DNA of 64,000 nucleotides, from assembly GCA_020633495.1 (NCBI GenBank), contig JACKDR010000014.1:1-64000 (forward strand), in the 5' to 3' direction. Made by a program: the position numbers and the translations under genes. Numbering within the stretch: the stretch's first letter is position 1; each line of letters opens with the position of its first letter. The notes below the pieces were generated by a model, which was given only the letters and a program-made list of their open reading frames with translations, did no database searches and was not told the DNA's origin. The DNA is from Kofleriaceae bacterium. GTDB taxonomy: Bacteria > Myxococcota_A > Polyangia > Haliangiales > Haliangiaceae. Positions 11,195 through 22,830 of this stretch are shown one piece after another.

Positions 11195-12557
11195 CAGGTA
11201 GGCGACCCGCGAAGGCCTGATGCAAACGACGATCGTTCGCTGATCCGCGCGAAGAAGAGCCAGCGACGCGTTGCGGCGTCGCCGGGCTCGAAGGAACCCT
11301 CGAAACGATCAGGGCGCGCTGCGCTCGACTGCGTGGAACTCGACGCGCCGCGATTGCGCGTCTCGTCCGTCTCCAGCATGGCCTCGCCGTGGGCCATCAC
11401 GAGTCGCTCCGCGGCGACCCCGAGCTCGATGAGACGCGCGCGAACCGTCTCGGCGTTGCCGGACCAGACGCCGGTTGTACTCAGGTCACCGACCTGATCG
11501 GCGGCCGTCGATGCAGGAATCCGGCGGAACTCCGGGTGCTGCGCACCATCACCCGCGCGATCTGCTGGATGATCTGGCGCGACTCGCCCGCCAGGTCCGC
11601 GGTCAGTGCCGAGATGCGCGCCGAGCTCGTTGATCTCCTGCTCCGCGGCCGCTGGTGTCCGGGGCAACCGTCCGTGTCGTCGGCGCCGTTGACCACCTCG
11701 GCTTCGTTCGGGCACGCGTCCGTCGCCGTCGGCAATACCCGTCGTTATCGTTGTCGGCGTCGATGCAGCCCGTCCGCGTCTTCAAAGCCGTCCATATCCT
11801 CCGGCTCGCGCGGACGGTCTTCAGGTCACCAGAATGCCGTCGCCGTCTTGATCACCTGCTCTGGGGCAGCCGTCGTGGTCTTAGTCGCGTCCATGTCCTT
11901 CGATCAGGCACTCGCATCGTTCTCGTCGAAACCGTCAGGTCAGCGTCGGTCTGCGGGGCAGCCGTCCTCTCGTCCCTGCACGTCGTCACGATCCTCCAGG
12001 TCGTTCGCACTGGTCGCGAACGTCAGGGACACCGTCGCCGTCGGTGTCCGTAGTGTCTTCGCCGAACGCCGGAACGGTAGGTTCCGCAGACCAGGCTGCC
12101 AGGCTGCCGTTGCCAGGGCCAGGTTATCCGGGGATTGGGCTGGAAGGTCTGGTCGAAGCGGACACCGCGGCCCCACGAGAATGAACCAGTAGTCGACGCC
12201 GAAACCCCGCCGCAGGCCAGTCGCCGCCAATGACGACGAGCTGTCCGAAGAACGCCAGCCCAGAGGTCAGATCAGGTCGTGGTCGCAGAGGTGGCCGCGG
12301 ACGCCAGGCGCCGTGGAAGGCGCCGGAACCGCCCGTCGCTGTAGTCGGGCGCGTCAGGGACGGAGCCAGTAGTACGTCATGGCAAGGCCTCGGCAACCCC
12401 GTAGTCTGAAAGCCAGGTAGCTCAGGCCTCCGCCCCCGCAAACGTCCGCTCGATCGCCGACGTGGGTGGAGCCACCAGCTCCAGCGTGGCTCTGGAGCAG
12501 CAGCGACGCTTTATCGAACATCGCCAGCACCACCGCGACCCCCATCCATCGACGCAT
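11195..12557 (-). pseudogene. OmpA-family protein with thrombospondin type-3 repeats, frameshifted
   Basis: The minus strand from an ATG at 12,557 begins MRRWMGVAVVLAMF, a probable signal peptide. The central part is scrambled, but FGVDYWFILVG (near 12,190) fits an outer-membrane barrel. Asp/Asn-rich calcium-binding units follow (DADNDNDGY and ACPNEAEVVNGADDTDGCP, about 11,640-11,780), as in thrombospondin type-3 repeats. The C-terminal OmpA peptidoglycan-binding domain is recognisable as ETVRARLIELGVAAERL followed by ETDETRNR (about 11,330-11,450). This is the standard signal, barrel, TSP3, OmpA order of a wall-anchored outer-membrane protein. Frames change at least four times. Confidence 0.6.
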
Positions 12558-12721
12558 GAGCACCTCCGGCGAGATCCAGCTGATGGACAAAATCAGCTGT
12601 AGCGTATCCGCTGACAACGTGAAGCGCTACTGGGTGATTCTGGTCGCCTCTGGAGAATCTTCAGAATTGTGCGTGGGAAAATCCCTCGCGTTCTGGAAAA
12701 AGCCAGGGTAGGAAGTGACTC

Positions 12722-15700
12722 GTGGCCAAACGCTGGGCGTGGGCGTGCTGTGGAGTCGTCGGTTTGCCGGCGACCGATCGTGAGAGCAGGTTCTGTGCTC
12801 CCTACGAGATCAGCGCGAACTGGTGCATCAGCCCCACCAGCGACGTCGCGAACTGCGGCGCCTGCGGTGTCACCTGCTCGGCCGACGAGGTCTGTGACGA
12901 AGGCAGCTGCCGCCTCGACTGCATCAGCGGTCAGATGGACTGCGGTGGGACCTGCGTGGACCCCTGGTCTCCGTCGAAACACTGCGGCAGCTGCGGCATA
13001 GCCTGCGCGGCAGGCAGGTCACGCCGGTATGCGACACGAGCTGCAGCTCCAGGACGACCGAATGCAGCGGCGTGTGCCGCGACCTGTCGGCTCCGGAAGC
13101 CCTGCGGCGGCGACGTCGCCGATGGCACGGTGCAGCGAAGGCGCGTGCTGACCTCGTGCACCTCGACGCTGACCGACTGCGACGGCTCGTGCCGCGACCT
13201 CTACGTCGACCGCACGAACTGCGGCGCCTGCGCTTTCGTCTGCAGGCGGGCAGGTCTGCTCGGCGTCTGCAGGCTCGGTGCGGTGGCAGACGCCGACCCT
13301 GCGACGCGCGTGCGACACCGGCGTGTGCGCAACGGTGCGCGGCCGGCGAGGTCTGCTCAGGTGGCACCTGCGGTCTGTCGTGTGGTGGCGCGACGCCCGC
13401 ATCTCGCGGCGACGAATGCGTCGACACCATGAACAACCGCGCGCATTGCGTTCATCGATCCTGCAGCGGCGCTCTGCAGGCGCCCTGCTGCGACGAACGC
13501 TGGCGCGCCACTGCGGCAGCGCCAGCATGGCCTGCGATCCGGCGAGGAAGCGGCATGTGCGCGCTCTCGTGTATGGTACTGGTGCGACGCCGACACAGCT
13601 CTGCGGCGACGCCGTCGGCTCTGGCGATAACCACCGCCTGCAGCGGCTGACGTACCGTGTGGTCAGGCCGTCTGCTCAGGCGGCGTGCCAGGCTCGTGCG
13701 GTGGCGCGACGCGCCGACGCTCTGCGGCGGCGCGTGTCGACCCGACGACAAACCGCTTCCACTGCGGAGGGTGCGGCGCATGAAGCGGTGATCCGGGCGA
13801 GGTCTGCTCGGGCGGCACCTGCGCGCTTCGTGCGGTAACGACCCGCAGCTCTGCAGCGTCTGCGTCAACCTCGCGGCGGACCGCGGTAACTGCGGCATGT
13901 GCGGCAACGCGTGCGATCCGGGCGAGGTCTGCTCAGGTGGCGTGTGGTGTCGTGCGGCAGCGCGACGCTGGCGGCTCGTCGCGTGAACGTTTTCGACCGA
14001 CCGCAACCACTGCGGCGTGCGGCACGAACTGCTCCAGCAGCCAGGTCTGCTCCACGGGCGGCTCGTACCCAGCTCTCGTGCGGCGGCGCGACGGCGACTC
14101 TGCGGCCTCGCGTGCGTCGACTTTTGGACACCGACCACAGCCTGCGGCAGCCGCGACGCTGCGGTGCGACGCGGGCGAGTCTCAGATGGCGCGTCGCTCG
14201 CTCGTGCAGTGAAAACGACCCCGACGCTGCGGCGACGCGTGCGTCAACGTGAACCTGGACGCCGACGCGCTGCGGTGGCTGCGGGGTGACCCTGCGCGCC
14301 CGGCGAGGTCGGCAGCGGCCCCTGCGGCGGCGCGACGCCGACGTTGTGGCAGCGTGCGTCGACACGCAGACCAGCCGCACGAACTGCGGCGCCTGCAGGT
14401 TTGACTGCGCCGCCAGTGCGTCTGCTCGGGCGGCACGTGGCGGGTCTCTCTCTCTTCGCGGTGGCAGAGACGCCGCTCTACGCGATGCGTCGACACGGAC
14501 ATCGACCGCGACCTGCGGTGGGTGCGACACGGTGTGCGCGGCGTTTGAATACCGACACTCCGGAGGGTCTGTCGTGTGGCGGCGGCACCCGTCGCCTTCT
14601 GCGGCAGCGCGTGTGTCGACACCGGAACAACCCTCAACACTGCAGCGGCGCGACGCGTCGCGTATGGCGCACCGAGCCAGGTCTGCTCGGCCAGCAGCGT
14701 GTCGCCTCAGCTGCGGTGGCACCACGCCGACGCTCTGCGGCAGCTCCCACCGTGAACACCACGGACGACCGCAACCATTGCGGTGGCTGCGGCATGGCGT
14801 GTGACCCCGGCACAGGAAGGATCTACTCGGGCGGCGGCTGCGTGCTCAGCTGTGCGTCGCCGACGCAGGATGCGGCGCGCGTGCGTCAACACAGAGCGAC
14901 CGCCACGAACTGCGGCACGGCGTAGTGTGTGCGCAGCCCGGTCGCGTGAAGCCTTTCGGCAGGCACCTGTCAGCGCAAACTGCGCGTGCGCCGACCCAAA
15001 CTGCGCAGGCTTCCTGCGTGAACACCGAATGGATCGATTTTGAACTGCGGCGCTGCGGCGTATGCGGCGTAAGCGGATCTGCTCGTCCGGGATGTGTGTG
15101 TGCTCAGCTGCGCGCCGACGCAGGACTGCGGCGGCGTCTGCGTCTAACACCTCCGGTCGGCCCGACGATGCGGCGCCTGCGGTCGCGGCTTCGCAACGCG
15201 CAGCCAGTGAACGCGGTGGCGCGTGCATCTCCAGTTCGTGCAACTTCTTCACCAGCGGCCTCAACGGCGACTGCAAGCCGCGACCTCAGCATGGTCGGCA
15301 CGGACCCGGATCTGAAACCTCGCTCGCGACCGACCACCCAACAACTGCGGCGCCTGCGGGGGTATTATTGGCATCGCGGGCAGCACCTGCTCAAATGGGT
15401 CGCTGCACGCCACGACGCCTCGACGACCGACGGGGAAGCTCCGGCTTCAAAACTGCTGAACAGCTCAGGCTCAGGCACGAGCCGATAGCGATGGGCGGCC
15501 TCGTCGTCGTTACCAGCTCTCGGCGAAGACGCGGACTACCTCTGGGTCCCGAACACCGCGCCGCCCGGCACCGTCTCGCGTTGGGATGCGCACACCGCGA
15601 CCGGTCGGTGCGTTACCTCGTGGACCCTCTCAGGCAATGCCGGGGCGTCTGTGTTGATGGAACAACTGCTTTCTGGCTCACCGAAACGCATCGCGATGCG

Positions 15701-16960
15701 ACGGCCGCAACGGCGCCTCGTGAAAGCCAACCGCAGTTTCACCATGCAAGCACCGTGGTGAAGATCGCTGTTAGCCGTGCGGATTGCGTCGACCGCAACG
15801 GCAACGGGATGATCGACACCTCGACGAGCTCGACGCCGATGCCGTGGGGCACCGACGAGTGCCATCCTGGACCAACGTCGGTGGCCGAACGCTCTCGCCA
15901 TACTTCGTGCGCGCTCACGATCGACAGCCAAAGCGATGCAGCGCACCCGAAGAGCTACTGGGTGGTAGCTACAACACGCCTCTTCTACACTGGCTCTCAA
16001 CCCGGCGCACCGGCGCCGTCGCTGCAAACCGTCTCTCGGTCAGTGCGTCCCACAGTGCCATGTGGCTTCGAACGGTCGTCTCTTCGTCAGCGTGCTCGGC
16101 GGAGACCTGCTGCCAGTTGGTTCGACACGACGTCGACGTCCCCGACCTACAACACCGTCTCAATATTTCCGTATGCGTTGCGCTTGGAAACTACAACGAC
16201 GCGTGTCACCATGGACAAGGCGTATGGTTCAGGCTGGGGCTGCAGGAACCTTCTTCCGACCGGCGACCGGCGCGTAGACACGCAGCTCGGCACGACCTCG
16301 GGTCGTGGCGGTGATCAGGCACATCTGGACGGCGACCTACAACCGTATCGCCTCCACTTCTGGGACGCCTCAGTTTTAGACCGAACAGCGTGATTCCCGC
16401 AGGAGATCGACCATCGACATGCCGGCAGGCAACACCGGAAACCCGCAGGCATCGGCGCCGACTCGCGCGGCATCATCTGGTCAGCCTCACCGCGCTGGGA
16501 GCAACAACCTGCTTCGCATCGACCCGACCACCCGCGCGGTGGCGACCTACGGGCACCAACCAGGTCTACACCTACTCCGACTTCACGGGCGGCGTGCGTC
16601 GCTCGTGATCGCCACGGGTGTGGCCACGACGGGTGATCGGCATCTGCGACAACCCGACGTGGGTGGCGTTGAACTGACGTGAGCGTGCCGATGGGCGCCG
16701 GATCGACTTCGTCGTGCCGCACGAGCGGATTCGATCATGGGTCTGTCCGCGGCGGCGTACGATGCGAACATCAGGTGGGACAAATCCGCCCTGAACCAGC
16801 TCGCGCTCGATATTACGTCACGCCGCCCGCCGCTATGCGCCTGACCTGGATCGAGGCGGAGTCGAACATCGCCCGGTGGTTCGTTCGTACACCCGTCGAA
16901 CTGGACCTGCCTGAGCCCCACTCGCGCACGGATCCGATCCGTGCAGGTGAGGTACTCGTT
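12722..16960 (+). pseudogene. Giant Cys-rich repeat protein with C-terminal propeller-like region, heavily frameshifted
   Basis: From the ATG at 12,722 the first 100 codons are clean and show units such as NCGACGVTCSADEVCDEG and MDCGGTCVDPW. The unit [NCG.CG..C..G..CSGG.C..SC....LCGG.CV] then recurs about every 120-130 bp to about 15,350, switching among all three frames. After that the Cys content falls and propeller-like text appears: PGTVSRWDAHT (15,560), VDGTTAFWLTE (15,650), VVKIAVSRADCVDRNGNGMID (split over 15,758-15,820) and TSSTPMPWGTDEC. Proteins of this shape are frequent in Sandaracinus-like myxobacteria and are presumably exported; I know of no assigned function. If restored it would be about 1,400 residues. 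The 3' limit is approximate. Confidence 0.55.
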
Positions 16961-16969
16961 CGTGCCGAT

Positions 16970-17035
16970 CCGGCTTTTGCCGGTCGGGGAAGGAGCGCCG
17001 CCCTCGGAGAGAAGGAAGAGCATGAGTCGGTACGG
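16970..17035 (+). repeat. REP-like dispersed element, copy 2
   Basis: Reverse complement of the element at 7,305-7,375, with matching CATGCTCTTC, GAGGG..CGGCGCTCC and CCGACCGGC-AAAA-GCCGGATCGG blocks. It is placed between the end of the Cys-rich gene and mutY, with its ATGA-containing end toward mutY. Confidence 0.5.
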
Positions 17036-17039
17036 CAGT

Positions 17040-18175
17040 TCGTTATCTGACCTTCCGCAACGAACCCCTGAGGCCGCTTCAGGCGGCGCGCACTCGTCGT
17101 GGGCTTGCCGCCGTCAAGCATCGCACCAGGGTCGCGGGCGGCTGCGGCTGCGCGAAGGCGCTGCTGCGTTGGTACGACGCGAACAAACGCGACTTGCCGT
17201 GGCGTCACAGCCGCATTACCTACGCGATCTGGGTCAACGGTTAGTGCTTCAGCAGACGCGAATTGGAAGACAGTGATCCCGTATTGGGCGGCACGTTTCC
17301 TCGGCCCTTTTGACGCCGCTCGCGCTCGCCGAGGCCAGCGGAGACGAGGTGCTCAGGGCGTGGGCGGGCTCGGCTACTACCGACGTGCGCACTGCTTCAC
17401 CGGGCATTCAGGAGGTGTGGTCGCGCGGCACGGCAGCGTGGTGCCAGACCACGCGCCCGGCTCGCCGGGGGTCGGCAAATACACCACTGGCGGGGCAGCG
17501 TCGGTAACGCGCATCGCGTTCGATCGCCCGCCGACCGTCGTCTCGACAGCAACGTAACGCGCGTGCTCTGCCGTGTGCATCGCATCGAGACGGCGCTCGG
17601 TGTCGCGGTCACCGAACGCGCCTCTGGGAAGCCGAATTGGTCGACGGCGAGCGTCAGGAGGGATCAGACTAAGCGTTGATGGAATCGGCGCGACCATCCT
17701 TGCACCGAAGGCGCCGCGGTGCACGACGTCTGTCCGCTCAAGAAGGGAATGCTTGCCGCGACCCGAGACGTGCTCAGTGCCGCGAAAGAAGAAGGCGCCG
17801 ACACGCCGGTCTCGCTCGCGGCCGTGGTCGCGACCAAAGAACGACACCGTCTGGCTCGTTCGTGGGCGCGGGACCCTCTTCGGAGGGTTGTGGGCGGTGC
17901 CGACCAGCGAGCACACGCCGTGCGAACCAGCGTCTTCACGGAGGGCGGCGACGCGACGGACCTCGGGAGGCGGCTTCTCGGGCGCTGTCCGACCTCGGCG
18001 TGAAGGCGAAGCTCGGACCGCTGCGTGGCGTGGTCGAACGTGCTCTCGCATCGCAAGCTCACGGTTCGAGTCGGCGCGACGGCAACGTGGGAGCGAGCAG
18101 GCCTGCAGGCAGTGTCGCGGGACGAGATCGCGTCAGGCGCGTTCAGCGTCTCGACGCTCACGCGAAAGACTCCGC
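17040..18175 (+). pseudogene. mutY: A/G-specific adenine glycosylase MutY, frameshifted
   Basis: Fragments in three frames follow the MutY order. They are LLRWYDANKRDLPWR (17,160), LQQTRI (17,250), VLRAWAG and LGYYRRA (17,350-17,385), then PGVGKYTTGA (17,465-17,490), the helix-hairpin-helix with its Pro-Gly-Val-Gly turn. ERALWE (17,620) and CPLKKGMLAATRDVL (17,730-17,775) follow; the latter belongs to the C-x6-C-x2-C-x5-C iron-sulfur loop, partly scrambled. The C-terminal NUDIX-like domain is visible as ATKNDTVWLVRG and GTLFGGLWAVPTSE (17,835-17,912). MutY removes adenine mispaired with 8-oxoguanine. The whole domain order is kept, so the breaks look like read errors. The start is approximate, because the N-terminal 30 codons overlap disrupted sequence. 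Confidence 0.7.
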
Positions 18176-18179
18176 GGTC

Positions 18180-19505
18180 GTCCAGGGTGAGCCGCGAGCG
18201 CGGGGAAGGCCGCCTCGCCTGGTGTCTTCCCTGGTCGATGCGACGTCCGAGGCACGCGTCGCTTCGTGGTCGGAAAACCGTCGGCCCGCCGAGAATCGTG
18301 ATATCTCCTCCCCTCGCGTGGCCGCACGCGATCGACCAAGCGCGAAGCCTTTCGGGCGAACGCCCGCAGTCATGGGCGGCCCGACGCAGGCGCTCTGTGG
18401 GCGTTGGTCGATCGTTCACTGCCCGGACGACGGGCTGCGGCGGCTACCTGCGCCTGATGGGGCGCGCGTACGCGACCTCGGTCAAGCAGCGCGGCAGCCA
18501 CGGTGCTCTCGTACCCTCGACTTCAACACGACGCGGCGTGGCGCGAGCGACGCTCACCGATAACACGCGCGGCGATCTCGCTGCGACGTCCACAGGCCGC
18601 GGCTCTTCAACGAAGCCAGATTGGCTCGGTCACGCCGCGATTCAGCTCAGGCCGGTGACGATCGCGGCGCCCGCGTGCTCTGGGAGCGTCGCCGACGACC
18701 CCGCGCTCTCGTCCGACCCCCTACGGAACTCGTGCGCTAGCCTCAGTCGCGCTTGCGACGTCTCGGTGACGGTGGCGCGGCGTAGAGGCAGCGGTCGTGC
18801 CAGTCGATGCATCTGCTGAGCCGCCGCCGACAGCTTCAGACAAAGGCCTGCGCAGGCCGCCTTTCTGCTACCAGGTCTTGCTCACGCTCGGCGCGACGGG
18901 GCGTTCGAGAACCTCGCCGAGGGGTACCTCCAACTGCATCCGCATCCTGAAGGAGGGACAACCTGGCAGCCTCAAAGTACACTACGTCTTGCAATTCGAG
19001 GACTTTGAGACTCGCCCTCGCGCGTGGAAATGCGGCCCACGCTCTTCCGCAAGCAGCCAGTTCCACGCGCCGCTACAACGCCACAGCGTCGTACCGGCTT
19101 CGCGCAGCGGGGCACGGGTGAAAACGGCCGAGCGCATGATGGCCGGGCACCATCGCCGGGAAGTGGCGGAGAACGCCTACGCCGCCGCCATCGACGCCTG
19201 ACCTCAGCTCCTCGAAGGTGCGCTCGATCTGCGACGCGCTCGCGGGCCTCGACCTCGGTGAAAAGCGCCACTTGCCTTGCTGACCTGCGGCTACAGCAGC
19301 AGCTCGCAATTTGATGCAGGACAGGGCGGATCCTTCCCGACTACCTCCATGGACACCGCGTACCCGGATCCGGCATCTCGACGTGGTCGGAGTGGAACAA
19401 CACGGCGACGCCGCGGAGACGATGGGCGAGTCTTGCTCGATCCGAAGTGGCCAGTTCACGCGTCGCCGCGCGTTGCTCTGCCATCTGGCAGCTGGCTCGG
19501 TCAAT
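18180..19505. other. GC-rich bacterial-type DNA without a recognisable gene
   Basis: Composition is still bacterial and codon-like GC bias is visible on both strands, but no family could be recognised. Short fragments such as MNDRPTPTERLRRAAHDCG (minus, near 18,419) and SQIERTFEELRSGVDG (minus, near 19,225) may be parts of genes. Given the density of frame breaks just upstream, one or two coding genes may be hidden here. Confidence 0.4.
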
Positions 19506-19520
19506 TGGTTTCAAAAGTGC
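19495..19520. other. Composition break A/B, probable assembly join
   Basis: Within about 20 bases the sequence changes from GC-rich text with bacterial codon texture to AT-rich text that continues for 12.4 kb. No insertion sequence, tRNA or direct repeat is seen at the point. Confidence 0.7.
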
Positions 19521-20802
19521 ATATGAAAACTCATTTTTCAAAAATCCCTTTCACCCACCAAAATTGATAGAAAACGGTGATGTTTCTAAAAAGTGCATAT
19601 TCATACTCAAATATCTAGAATATTACTGGAGTGCCTGCTCATCTAGATACAGTTTAAACTACTCGTAGTTCAAAATATTTACCTAACCTTAAAATCGCTC
19701 TCAATAATGATCCAATAGGTCATCCAGAAGGCCTGATCGATGCCAGAGTTTGGATCACATAGCCATGCTGACATAGCCAGTCAAAAGAACCAAAATGAAG
19801 GAGACAAATTGGAACTTTTTCTGTTCTCTGGCACCACGTCTCCAAGACCCTAAAAATTGTCAAAAAATTTATGTTTCGTTTTTTTTTCATGTGCCTTACC
19901 AGGCACTAAGTGTATAAAGGCCCTTTCTATTTCCTTAGGGTGGTATCATGCATATATAAAAATTTATAACTCAAAAATACTCGATGAAATTGGTTCAAAA
20001 TAGCGCCATTTGAAGCACATTAAGAAATACGAAGAATATTTAGATCAGAAATTGCCAAAACATGCTAAATTTCTCTTTAAAATATCGAAAAAGTATATTT
20101 TTTTGAAGAGTGAAATCAATTACATCAGTGAAAACAAAAATATTTCAACTTATATTACTTATTTGAAACATCAAATTTATCTTCCGTTACCGAACCAATG
20201 GTGATCAGAGAAATGAAGAAGGAAAAGAAATACTAGATGTGAAATAGTCCCAATCTTCAGATAATAAAAATATTGCAGCACACATACATATCAAATACAG
20301 AATAATAATAGCCAAATAATGGCACATTTTCTTGCTTGGTCCTCCCCTCACCTGAGAGTTATGCATATTAACGCGATTTGGAACATATAAAAAACTAGTG
20401 AAACTTTTGAGATACCACAAACTTTCAACTTGCTTAGATGTTGCCAAAAGAAAGGAAGGCGGCAGGTGGCATTGGGCAGCAAACACACATGCGATATGAG
20501 ATGTAGACAATCCCAGAAATTTCGACCAGCAGGTGTTGATGTTCAAGATAAAAAATAAAGTTGTTGAAATTCAAATCAATAGTTGGCAGATATTGCGTTT
20601 TTAAAATCAAATGAGTTTTTTGCAAAATAAATTTCTCAATATTTTAAAAAATAAAGAATTGATGTTTCAAAATGCATAAAAGGTGTTGAAAGTCATGAGG
20701 TTTATTATTTGGCGTCAGAATCAATACAAATTCGGTAATTTATATCAACCGCCCAATTCAGGCATGAATGCATCCATTGAAGAGCTGCCTATTGATCATT
20801 CA

Positions 20803-20891
20803 GGATTGAGATGGTGATTGGAGCACCAGGTAGTGCATATACCATAGTTGTATCAGCCACGGGTCACGCAGAATATGTTACCGTAACATAA
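20803..20891 (+). other. Weak candidate terminal exon
   Basis: After a possible acceptor (TCATTCAG) an open frame reads IEMVIGAPGSAYTIVV, then SATGHAEYVTVT and a TAA stop at about 20,889-20,891. The Tyr-x-Val-x-Val-Ser-Ala texture is like a fibronectin-III beta strand. Base composition is richer in GC than the surroundings. Twenty-odd codons are far too few to be confident. Confidence 0.15.
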
Positions 20892-21256
20892 GTTATGATA
20901 ATAATTTCAGGAGGTTGTTTGAGAATGGGTTCATTCAATACGGTGGACATGATTGCATATAAATTGAACTACTACTGAGACTAAACTTTTTGATGAATTT
21001 TAATTCAGAAAAAGCCAAGAGAAAAGGATACAAAACAATTAGTAATAAAATTTTCAACTTTGATATACACTTTTAAAAACAAAACAAATTTTAAAAACAA
21101 GATTACTCTGGATTACATCTAACTAATGAATTGGTAATTGTCCCCGCAAAGATCCACGATATCATATACTCTCTTCAACACCAGGTTCTTCTAGGGGCAT
21201 TCTAGCACTTCATTCTCATAATATCTAACCAGGGTTTTTGGGAGGTTTACGGTAAT

Positions 21257-21303
21257 TGGTAATTACCTAATTAGGTAGTGTTAATTACCTAATTAGGTAA
21301 TTA
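21257..21303. repeat. Tandem palindromic repeat, 22-bp period
   Basis: The unit TAATTACCTAATTAGGTA occurs at 21,260-21,277 and again at 21,282-21,299. The second copy contains the perfect 16-bp palindrome TTACCTAATTAGGTAA at 21,285-21,300. Homeodomain-like TAATTA cores are present, but random AT-rich drift with local duplication is an equally good explanation. Confidence 0.5.
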
Positions 21304-22096
21304 GTGCGAAATCAAATAATTGAATCTTCAAAACCCGGAACAATTCAGAGATACGTGGGCCTTGAAAGCGTATTTAATCGGTCCCAGTCTCTGGCAAATG
21401 TCTGAAATTATGTAATTCCTCTTTAGAGTTAACTTTGTTATTACTAAAGCCTCTAAGAGTCAAATTTTTAATCTTAAAATCTGATAAAACCCAAATTTTT
21501 ACTCATAAAAAAATCGAAGTAAGGCAAATTTTTTACTCATAAAAAAAAAAATCTGATAGGCAAATTTTTGACTTTTTACAAGAATCTTATAAGTGTCGAA
21601 ATTTGGCTTCTCTAAAGAGATACCTTATATTTAAAAATTTGGCTCTTAGTGCTATTTAATCTAACCCTAGCAACTCACTTCAGGTGTTCTTGGCTTGAAA
21701 TCAGTAGATCCTTTGGTGGGTAGCATTTTTCCTGGCAATGTCCTCGTCTTACTAAAATTTATTTGATGTTTAAAAACATTAATGTTTTCGTAATTTTGAA
21801 TGATTGTAATCGACTCGACAGTTTATGCTAAATATCAAATATCAATACTAAATAAAAAAAGATAAGTCGATGAGAATTTATGTCAAGAATAGATAGTGAT
21901 TCTATTCAAGTTCCTGAATACTGTTAGTTTTTAACGAATAGCGACTCACTTTCTCACAAACCCTATCAAGATTTAAAGACATCTTCTTGATAATTAATAA
22001 TAAAGTAAAATTTCTTTTTTATCAATGATGCCACCTTATATTCTGTTGAAAAAAATAATAAAACAAATCAAATTACTAAAAACCAACCTCAATTTT

Positions 22097-22190
22097 ATGA
22101 ACTTCAATGCTCCGAGCAGGCTGGCAAGAAGACCAGCAGTAGAAACGATGAATTACTTAACGATGCCGAATCTGCTGAACCAATCTGACA
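22097..22190 (+). other. Weak candidate exon fragment
   Basis: A locally GC-richer stretch is open in two frames; one reads ELQCSEQAGKKTSSRNDELL and NDAESAEPI before a stop, a hydrophilic protein-like tail. The other frame runs to 22,273. No clear splice sites or family similarity. Confidence 0.12.
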
Positions 22191-22782
22191 TTTCGTCAGA
22201 ACCTGGTGCTAATCAGATCTTAAATTTACTTCAAAAATCAATTTATTTCAAGACTTTAGAGCCCTGTTCGTGAAATTGGGTCTACTGTAGCGACCACTAT
22301 CTCGCAGACAGCTCTAAGAAAACGACAGTTGAAGTAACTAATTTACCTACAATCAAAATAGCTCTATTAATCAACTCTTTCAAATACACAAATTATGTCT
22401 CAAATCACCAATCTCTGCTCCTAAATCTCCAGGTGCCTCAGCTGAGGCAGCTCATCTTCAAGCTTTCATGAAGCACTTCATTATAGAGATTAGGATCTTT
22501 TTCTTGTGAGGCTCCTTACTATGATTTATCTCCAAAAAGTGGGAATCAAGATTACCCCCACATAACCCCCCTCCCGGAAAAATTCCTAACTTTTCTGATC
22601 GAAAGCTTATTTTTGATAATAAATCTTTCAGAGTCTGAAACCAATTATGAAATGCATAAAAACAATTTTCAGGTGTTACTGGAACTGAATTTGAGTAATA
22701 GCTAAAGTATAATTCTAATTTATCTTTTGCTATAAATTTGGCATTTTGGTGTAAGGTGCTATATAAAATCCTTCCTTAGCCA

Positions 22783-22830
22783 GTCCCCCAGGGGACCTAT
22801 TACCTGTTCGGAAGGTAGGTCCCTGGGGAC
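22783..22830. repeat. GC-rich inverted repeat in AT-rich context
   Basis: Arms at 22,783-22,804 and 22,813-22,830 pair (GTCCCCAGG..GACCTA with TAGGTCCCTGGGGAC) around an 8-base loop, with one or two bulges. It stands out by GC content against its surroundings, as the terminal part of a small mobile element might. Confidence 0.45.

Noticed and set aside
18420..19300. Regulatory or enzyme gene on either strand
   Set aside because: Only short fragments with acceptable composition; none could be tied to a family through the frame breaks.
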